Shown: positions 56,770 to 64,000 of the stretch, piece after piece
Position numbering within the stretch: position 1 is the first letter of the stretch
Layout: every line of letters begins with the position of its first letter
Source of the DNA: Nageia nagi
Lineage: Eukaryota > Pinophyta
Length of the DNA stretch: 64,000 nt
Reading direction: 5' to 3'
NCBI GenBank assembly: GCA_050084985.1
Contig: JBITNC010000002.1
Coordinates: 5,394,001 to 5,458,000, forward strand
Position numbers and translations under genes: made by a program
The notes under the pieces: generated by a model
Database searches by the model: none
Told to the model about the DNA's origin: nothing
The model's input: the letters and a program-made list of their open reading frames with translations, nothing else

Positions 56770-57440
56770 GACCTTAATAAGCTCCTCTTATAGAGAAAAA
56801 ATTGCCCATCTTTTGTAAAAAGATACTTTCTTAACAAGATTATGGAGTAAGATGGTGGTGCATGAAACAACATCATTCCTCCATTCAATACTCCTAATAA
56901 TTCCCTCTGGCATAAGAACAAGGTTTGAAATTCTACAGATATGATCAACCATGGAGGGATGTTCTAGGAATTGTAAATCTTGGGGGCAAAGGTAGTAGGA
57001 ATAATGTAGAAGCTAATAGGTGAATGATCAAAGGTGGTAGTTATAGAGATAGATTTGACTATAGGTGTGAAGCCTACTATTCTCTCAAAGCAAAAATATT
57101 GTTAATCATAGATCATGAATCTATCTAAGCATTTGAGAATCCTAGAATTCCCCCTCTGAAAATTAGACCAAGTAAACCACTATTTGTTAAGGAAAACTAA
57201 AGGAGAAAAATAAGAATTAGGATCAACTAAACCTAGTTTATTTCACATGAAAAATCATGTTGCTCTTTCTCCTGTAGACCATTGTGTAGGAACTTGGCCC
57301 ATTTCATTAGAATCATTTTCAATCATTTTGAAGTCACTAGAGAAAAGGCAAGCTATAGATGGTAGTGAAAAAGTACACCATTTCCAAAGCTCACTTATTT
57401 TCATAGCATGATTGGAGGTGTAAACTTTAATAATACTAAA
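56770..57440 (-). pseudogene. L1-type LINE endonuclease remnant
   Basis: The minus strand reads FKMIENDSNEMGQVPTQWST, GLVDPNSYFS, WSNFQRGNSRILKCLDRFMI and TTFDHSPISF (57040-57017), with intervening stops. This is the C-terminal half of a plant L1 endonuclease, with the conserved Ser/Phe-Asp-His-Ser-Pro active-site segment. It is a different insertion from the LINE at 27262. Confidence 0.65.
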
Positions 57441-58199
57441 ATATATTATTGCAATATTTATAATGACCTAAATCACTTGATTCAAGGAGTACACTACCTA
57501 AGAATTAATATTATTGAGCCATCTAGGGGTTATGAATGTGAATGAACCATCGCGCCCATGCAAGCAATTTATCACAAAAACTTGTTACAGGGCCATAAGA
57601 AGCCACATATACTCATAAGTATAAAATCTATCATCTTCACTTCTTATAGATAAAGAAAGTTCATAGAGATAAATGGGTTAATAGAGGAAGAAATCTCCTT
57701 TTAAATAAGATATGTTTTGGTTTGGGCCCATCAATCCTCTAACATTCCATTATAAAAAATCAAGAGCAATTATTTAAAAGCATAACTCCTAAGTCCTTGG
57801 TATTCTTTATATCCCCAAGGTCATATAAAATTTTAAAGGTATTATTAAGAAAATATTCATAATTCCCTCTCAAAAAATCTATTAATTGGTAACATTTATC
57901 TTGTTTCTCAAAGAAAACATTATGGTCAAGGCTACAGGATCTTTAACCTCATGATTAAAAATGATCCTCCTAAGAGGGGTGTGAAATACGTTGAGTCCCA
58001 AAAATATTGAGAGAGGGGATTGAGGTTACCACTAGCACTGAAGAAGGGTCTCCTCGTATGGACATGGACTTAGGAAATGCATGTATGGATGATTAGGGCT
58101 TAGAGAGAGGTTGAGATTAATTACCAAGAGTAAGGCTAGGACTAGCATTTTGAGTTTTTATTTCTTTTGGAAACAAACTACCATTTGTATTAACCACCT

Positions 58200-59060
58200 T
58201 TAGGGGATGGTGGTTAGGATTTGGTCATTCAAGCTATTAGAGCTAATTTTTTGGACTTAAAATTTCCTTCTATTAACAAGCAATCCTTGATTTTGTGTGC
58301 AACAAACTAACACCGGTAACATGTATTTGGAAGGTTGATATAAATAACCCTTTATTGAATCATCTGATCTCCTAACTAGATATCAATATATTCTTTGAGA
58401 TCTTTGAAAATGTTAATCTTGATATAATAACAACAACAAGGATAGATAACATAAAAAACTATAACTCTTAACAATAAACTCACTAATAGGAGCCTAGGGA
58501 ATCTACCCATACATGAATTTTCGACGAAAAATAATTACTAATTGGAAAATCCTTATTCCATGATTGAAAAAGTAGTAGAGTTAGAAATATACCGTAAACC
58601 ATGATCAAGGATTCCTTTTAGATTAGCATGGTTAGTAAATCAAGACATCATTAACCTTGACCCAATGGGGGTGTCAGGTTTGTTGAATCTAACTCTTAAT
58701 GATGGAATCATTTAGAATTTGATCTAAAAAATACCCAATTAAGGTATGGCTTTCAAACTAATTGCATGCACTATCAAACTCACTCAAAAAAATCATAACA
58801 TTAATAGTAGAGGAATTACCTTGTGGTATACCTTCGAGATGAATTTTTAGATCTACTTGATTGCTTCTTATGCCATTACTCCCTCCTATAACTTCAACAA
58901 ATGTTGAAGTTGTGGAATGAGCCCCAACAATATTAAAAGGTAAGTAAATATGATATTTGCACCAATAAATGATGTTTACAATGAAAAATCTTGCTTAGTT
59001 TCTAAGAGGAAAGGTGATGTGATGATCAAGTAGGGCCAAAATCTTAAAACCTCAAGTTTA
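58200..59060 (-). pseudogene. Possible LINE ORF1 remnant upstream of the endonuclease
   Basis: Heavily interrupted minus-strand reading with short runs such as FNKPDTPIGSRLM and ANLKGILDHGLRYISNS. Position and spacing upstream of the endonuclease at 56770-57440 suggest ORF1 of the same LINE. The homology is weak. Confidence 0.25.
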
Positions 59061-59133
59061 GCTTCCACTTCAACACTCCATTATTTATCAACTTTTCTTC
59101 ACATTGTAAGATCATTATTCGATCATTTAATGC

Positions 59134-59153
59134 AAAAAAAAAAAAAAAAAAAA
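59134..59153. repeat. (A)20 run
   Basis: Twenty A residues inside the 54.9-59.7 kb repeat block. Confidence 0.95.
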
Positions 59154-59268
59154 CTATTTTGTAAATAATTCCAAATTAAAATATCTCCAAAAAATAAATT
59201 CTCTTAAACAATTGCAAAGAAGACTTTCTAGACCGTCCACAATGGAATTAGTGATGGCTCTAATAGCA

Positions 59269-59600
59269 TGTTAGAATTTAATAAAAATAAAGAGCTCAAA
59301 TCACACTAATCTTAGAGTTTGTATGAAGGACAAACAACCATCCAAATGAGAAAGGAGAGAGCAATCCAATAAGGAGACACCAAGATTTTAGAAGGGAGAA
59401 AAGAAAAAAAAATCCTTTTGTATTAGGAAAATGACAAAATCCAAGTATAAAGAATCATGAATACAAAATAGGAGAGAAGGAGCTAATAATCCTCCTAACT
59501 CTAACATACTTTCTACATAGTTACTTTAGTAGCTAAAAATAATTGGATGATGAAAAAGGAAGAAGAATCACTTCTTAAATAGAAGTAGGAGAGGGGAGTT
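59269..59600 (-). repeat. Diverged direct repeat, right copy (possible 5' LTR)
   Basis: This is the counterpart of 54970-55275, about 4.3 kb away in the same orientation. It starts at a TGTTAGAATTTA, directly preceded by GGCTCTAATAGCA (59255-59267), a decayed version of the complement of the tRNA-Met primer-binding site. This suggests an old minus-strand Copia-type element between about 54970 and 59700. Confidence 0.5.
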
Positions 59601-61648
59601 ACTAAGTAATTCCCACATTTGAGCTTTACCAATGTGCACACATGAATGGAATATCCTTTTAAGAATGATACTAAATACAAATAAGTAATTAATAAAGGCG
59701 AGTGATTTATATTTAACCACACCTAACCTACGACAATTCAATGTTAGATATTTCTAATAATTTATCTCATCAATATAAGCCTTTAGGTTGATTAAATTAT
59801 CTTTCTTCAAGGTATTTGTTATGTTGGATTATTCTAAGGATTCTCATACCTTTTGCTTTAGACACAAAGTAGTCACACATTTAGTAAACTCATATAAAAA
59901 ATAAAAAACTTGACTTGTTTACATATTCAATCTACTTTAGCCAGTTCTCATACTTTGAATCCATAATAATAAAGCTAGGTAGGTATACCTTAAGGTTAAT
60001 ATGCACGTTAATTATGACTAAAATCATCCTAAATTTTATTTTAATTACCTTATCCAAAGTACGTAGATTTCCAACCATCTAAGCTATACTCAAATGGGCA
60101 TCTTTATACTAGAATCATTTATCGAGACTAAAAAGTATATTCCATATAGAGATTAAGTTGATATTTTGGGTATTGAGATCAAAATCCAAGCCTAATTTTC
60201 GTAGAAAAAACCCCTCCATATAAAAAACCAAGGACCATCTATAAGATTTTTTTGTTTCATATCCTCTTCATGGTTCAAACTAAAGAGAATAAAACCTCAT
60301 GGAAGGGTAAAGATTGTTAGGCATCCAAAGGGTTTTCACTTCTGAATCACCCATCTCCTTAATGAGTCTAGGTCCAACCTCAAGCCAAAAACTTCCCTAT
60401 TAAATTAAAAACTCATTTATCCATAATAAAAGCAATCATATCCTTAAGGACATGAAGCTTACCTTGATGCAAATAAAGGTTAAAATAAGGTATTATTTGT
60501 AATTTCTTTGACCTATCTTGTACCACATTCGCCCATGATTTTCTTCCTTGACATTCGAGTAGATAGAGGGAACAAACCCATGCAGTATGGAGTTGTCACT
60601 TTGGTTAAATGAAAGCAGGATCGTTCTTGAGGGACCTATGCTTGCTTTGAGATTAAGGTTTGCAAGTTTCCCATAATTCATCCATTTAAACTTGCAATAA
60701 CTTTCTTGCTCACCTCCTTGCTTCCACTATTTCAAAGTAAAATGTGTAATAATATTGAATAATATTACTATTTATTGAGACTTTGATTAAATATTTACTT
60801 AAGTCTTCATATGACTTAGTCACTAATGTATATACTGATGATTAATTCATAATTTCTTTATATTTATTATATATGTATATACTTTACAAACTTGATATTG
60901 TTGGTTCTCTTGTTTGTGGCTTTCATGATTATATTCTCTTCCAAAGTATAAGTGGATATGAGAGGATACCATACACACATAGTTGGAAGTATTATGAGGG
61001 CTAGAAAATGATGATACTACTTAAGGTTGATGTTGACTTAGAAAATAAGAATTAAAATGATATTGGTTGTTCATCATTAAAAAATAAAAAAATAAAGTAT
61101 CAAAATGTAACAAACAAAAATAAAATTAATATATTGAAAAAAAATGAGAATAAAATTAATAAATTATAAAAAATAAATATTACAATGATTTTTAGACATG
61201 AAATAATATTATAATGATATATGATCAATATAATTTGAAATAGGAAAATGTATTTGAAAATAGATTTGGAAGAAAATATAACCACCTTTTTTTTAAATAC
61301 TAAGGGAATTGATTAACCCCCTTGTAAGCCCCCATTTACATTGGGTAAGCTTTTTAAACGTAGTTGAAGACGCTAGCGCAACATGTCCATCTAGTTCTAT
61401 GAGACTTGGGGGATCAATACTAGAACTTCACCTCTCTTAAGGAGTAACTTTGACCATAATACCATATATAACCACCCTTTGTTGGACTTAGAAAATAAAA
61501 ATTAAAATAACATCATATATTCATGCTTATAAAATAAAATTAGCAAAATGTAAAAAAATAAATAAAAGTAACAAAATGCAAAATAATAAAAAATAAAATT
61601 CACAAAATGTAAAAAATAAATAAAAAGATAACAATGATGTTTAGCTTA

Positions 61649-61746
61649 TTATTCTAAAAGTTGAGATGTTGACTATCCTAGCTACATTAGATGATTATTA
61701 ACTTTTAGAATAACATACATTAGATGATTATTAACTTTTAGAATAA
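61649..61746. repeat. 33-bp direct repeat with inverted neighbour
   Basis: ACATTAGATGATTATTAACT followed by TTTAGAATAAC occurs at 61684 and 61717. TTATTCTAAAAGTT at 61648-61661 is the inverse of its end, so a foldback is possible. Confidence 0.8.
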
Positions 61747-61860
61747 CACATATCATCGTTTGGAGATTTTACTTCAATTCCCACCAACCTTGACATACAC
61801 TGTACTCCCCATACAATTGTCCCATAGACCGCTTTTGGTCTCCTGCAGACATTAATAAAC

Positions 61861-61880
61861 TTTCTTTCTTTCTTTCTTTC
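61861..61880 (+). repeat. (TTTC)5 microsatellite
   Basis: Five TTTC units. Confidence 0.95.
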
Positions 61881-62531
61881 ATATTTTTTGAGTTGAAACA
61901 TTATTTATTGATATTATAATTTTTGATATTTCTTCTCGTTTATATAGACTTTTATTAGACCTTTTCTCCCTCATTATGTGACTTGCTATCTATATGTAAT
62001 AACAAATCGATTATATCTATATTGATATCTTGAAATTATTTTTATTATAAAAGAAATAAGGAGAATGATGTAAATCCATGGAGAAACATTTAAAAATGTA
62101 ACAAATGGTATAAATCCATATAGAAATGTCTAAAAATATAATGAATGATAGAAATCTAGAAACATCTAAAAATTGTAACAAATTATCCGATAGAATAGAA
62201 ATAAGAAACATGATTCAAAACCATGAAAAAAAAAAAAATTTCAATGATGCAAGAGGAGTTGGAGAGGAGTAGGAAGATAAAACTCTCAAAGTTGAGAAAT
62301 GGAGATCCCAAGTTCAAAACTCTCCTTTGTCACATCATATAGATATGTTAAATCCAACCGATAGATAATCACGTTGGCGTGGATGAAATAAGGTACTAAG
62401 TGGATCAAATGAGGTACGACTCCCAAATGACTTTGACAAAAAATCTAAAATATAAAACTAATCAATTAACCCATCTAATAATAAAATTAAAAATTTTATA
62501 AATATTGCGTAAGTCAATATCCATACAATCT

Positions 62532-62645
62532 TTCAAATCAACTTACTGAAAGACGTGGACACAGTGGAGCCCGATATCATTTTTCTCTTCCAAATCAACT
62601 TACTAAAGATGTGGCCCAATGGAGGCCTGATATCATTTTTCTCTG
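62532..62645 (+). repeat. Tandem duplication of about 55 bp
   Basis: TTCAAATCAACTTACTGAAA...GTGGAGCCCGATATCATTTTTCTCT (62532-62588) is followed by a second, diverged copy (62589-62645) ending GAGGCCTGATATCATTTTTC. Confidence 0.85.
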
Positions 62646-62657
62646 TGAAAGAAGAAG

Positions 62658-63027
62658 ATGATGTTCGAGTGTGGAGCTCACCTTACTCTCCGACCAAAAC
62701 AGGACATCCTCATTCCAGGCCAAGTACAACCACTACACCCCAAGGGGAAATTGAGGTGGTGGAATGGTGTTGAGGCCTCACAGTCGAAGGACAAGAAAAA
62801 CGGTAAAGAGATAAGGGTGTGTCAAAACAAAGCCTGCACTAAAAGTGGCTCAAGGGAGACTCTCCGATATCTTAGAGGCCTTGCTCCCCCAGATGTTCAA
62901 GTCAAGTCCTGTGGATGCCTTGGTACTTCTTCGACTGCTCATAACTTTCCTTGTTCTTGTAAAACAGCTTGACCCAGATCATGAATTATCTACTAACTTT
63001 TATGAAGTTCAGAGAAAGAGTGTCTAG
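62658..63027 (+). pseudogene. Fragment similar to a thioredoxin-like [2Fe-2S] ferredoxin-domain plant protein
   Basis: The frame 62658-62972 contains GKEIRVCQNKACTKSGSRET, then LRGLAPPDVQVKSCGCLG. The Cys-X4-Cys spacing and the Cys-Gly-Cys-Leu-Gly end match the cluster-binding region of plant proteins in which a thioredoxin-like ferredoxin domain precedes TPR repeats (from memory). After CGCLG the sequence changes frame: the expected Arg-Cys-Gly-X-Gly-Pro-Asn-Leu-Val stretch is partly visible in the other frame (62845-63027, ending VLVKQLDPDHELSTNFYEVQ). The terminal Cys ligand is missing. It could be one exon of a gene going off to the right, but the shift favours a pseudogene. Confidence 0.45.
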
Positions 63028-64000
63028 AAGGGTGTTGATCAGTTACGTGGTTGAGCCCTTTACAATGAACTCAATCCAAGATAGGAGCATTTTGGGTGAA
63101 ATTAGATGATGATATAAGATGAGTTTGAGGTTTGTTTTGCGACCTTGATCCATATGAATTAGGGTGTGATTATTGTTTTGTGGGTGTTAATTATAGATAT
63201 ATTTTGCACGAACTACAATTCGTTTTCGTTTTGAAGATGTCTTTGGATGGGTTAATCAACCAGTATCACTGTGTAGATTGAGTTTTTTGCTGATAAGTTA
63301 CTATTGCACTATCCATTTTCAGTTATTCTCAATAAGTAAACCAATTCAATAATAATAATATGTAGGATTAAGGTTCTCGGTGCATCAAACACATGATGGG
63401 ACCAGCCAAATTTCCTGCTTGTTTATACACAATCCCTCTTTAGGTTCGAACCTATGCTTCTTGAAGGCTCATTCACAATTAATGATGCACATGAAAGACT
63501 AATGTCAAACTTTGGGAAGTAGAGCAGGTTACAACCATTAATAGACCAGGTTCCAATGGAAGAGTAATCCAATTTTGGGTCGGGGCCATATATGATATTC
63601 CAGAATAAGAGCAAGTTGTCAGGCTTTTGTTTTTTGTTTTCTAGGCTTAGAATTTGTTCTGCTGCACGTGTTTTTGATACACTACTTTGGGCTGTTGAGG
63701 TTCAACGCTTACATGCGAGTCCTTGCATATTAAAGACCCAAGTTGAAAACTATGCTATAGACAAATACTTCGATAGGAGATGTGCACCAATGTCAGGTTA
63801 TTCTAGTAACCTAGGGTTTGCACCTAATTGCAAAAAGAATTTCTACTATTCTATCTATGATAACAGTAAAAGCCCTTTAGTCTTATCTCTGTTAGAACTT
63901 AGAAGTATGCTATTATAATAAGAATTGCCTAACACTGCTATAAAATATTGTAATGACTTGACAACTTGAAACACAAATATCTTGAAATGGGCAGTATGAA
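63028..64000. other. Right edge; one unassigned open frame
   Basis: A plus-strand frame of 108 codons (63592-63918, containing RLRICSAARVFDTLLWAVEV) has no homology I recognise and no splice-site evidence. It may be coincidental or an exon fragment of the sequence at 62658. Nothing else was seen. Confidence 0.2.

Larger units (their letters stand above)
59746..62535. other. AT-rich intergenic DNA
   Basis: No coding homology was seen. It contains a 33-bp repeat at 61684 and a TTTC microsatellite at 61861. Confidence 0.5.

Overview
This is nuclear DNA from a large-genome land plant. One host gene, a plant tricalbin/synaptotagmin-like (NTMC2T5-type) gene on the minus strand, is spread over at least 11.8 kb with multi-kilobase introns full of transposon debris. 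The rest is nested retrotransposons in AT-rich sequence. The long repeat-filled introns and slowly decaying repeats suggest a gymnosperm (a conifer is my guess), but nothing in the window fixes the taxon. No rRNA, tRNA, CRISPR array or bacterial-type operon was seen.

Layout. About 190-3740 holds a decayed LINE (minus). 4.3-5.7 kb holds Ty3/gypsy integrase and LTR remnants. 8.3-9.4 kb is an array of about nine 40-bp palindromes. 11183-22939 carries the first four coding exons of the NTMC2T5-like gene, including a 19-nt microexon; the gene appears to run off the left edge. Its introns contain a gypsy pol remnant, a LINE 3' fragment and a BED/DUF659 hAT-type transposase relic. 22.9-27.3 kb is promoter-side and intergenic DNA.

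27.3-54 kb is a nest. An old L1-type LINE (minus, 27262 to about 41050) is split by an intact-looking Copia element (31811-40663, plus, TSD GTTTA). A gypsy remnant (minus, about 41.1-54.1 kb) is split by a second copy of the same Copia family (43616-52408, minus, TSD TAAAT) and by a 1071-bp CACTA-type element (52960-54030, TSD AAA) that carries the 5' end of a histone H2B gene. The LTR pairs of the two Copia copies differ by 1 of 498 and 0 of 490 bases by eye, so both insertions are young. Copy 1 has a full gag-pol frame but a substitution at the fourth RNase H carboxylate. Copy 2 keeps that residue but has a nonsense codon in the integrase core.

The least expected structure lies in the non-coding parts of the Copia family. 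A roughly 950-bp 3' module, bounded by two copies of the same 11-nt polypurine tract, holds 7 (copy 1) or 5 (copy 2) short hairpins whose stems change in a compensatory way. The roughly 3-kb 5' leaders contain GC-rich blocks that read as decayed pentatricopeptide-repeat (PPR) modules and differ between the two copies, whereas gag-pol is nearly the same.

54.9-64 kb is mostly anonymous AT-rich DNA with a second L1-type LINE remnant, a pair of diverged direct repeats, microsatellites, and a broken fragment of a thioredoxin-like [2Fe-2S] ferredoxin-domain gene near 62.8 kb.
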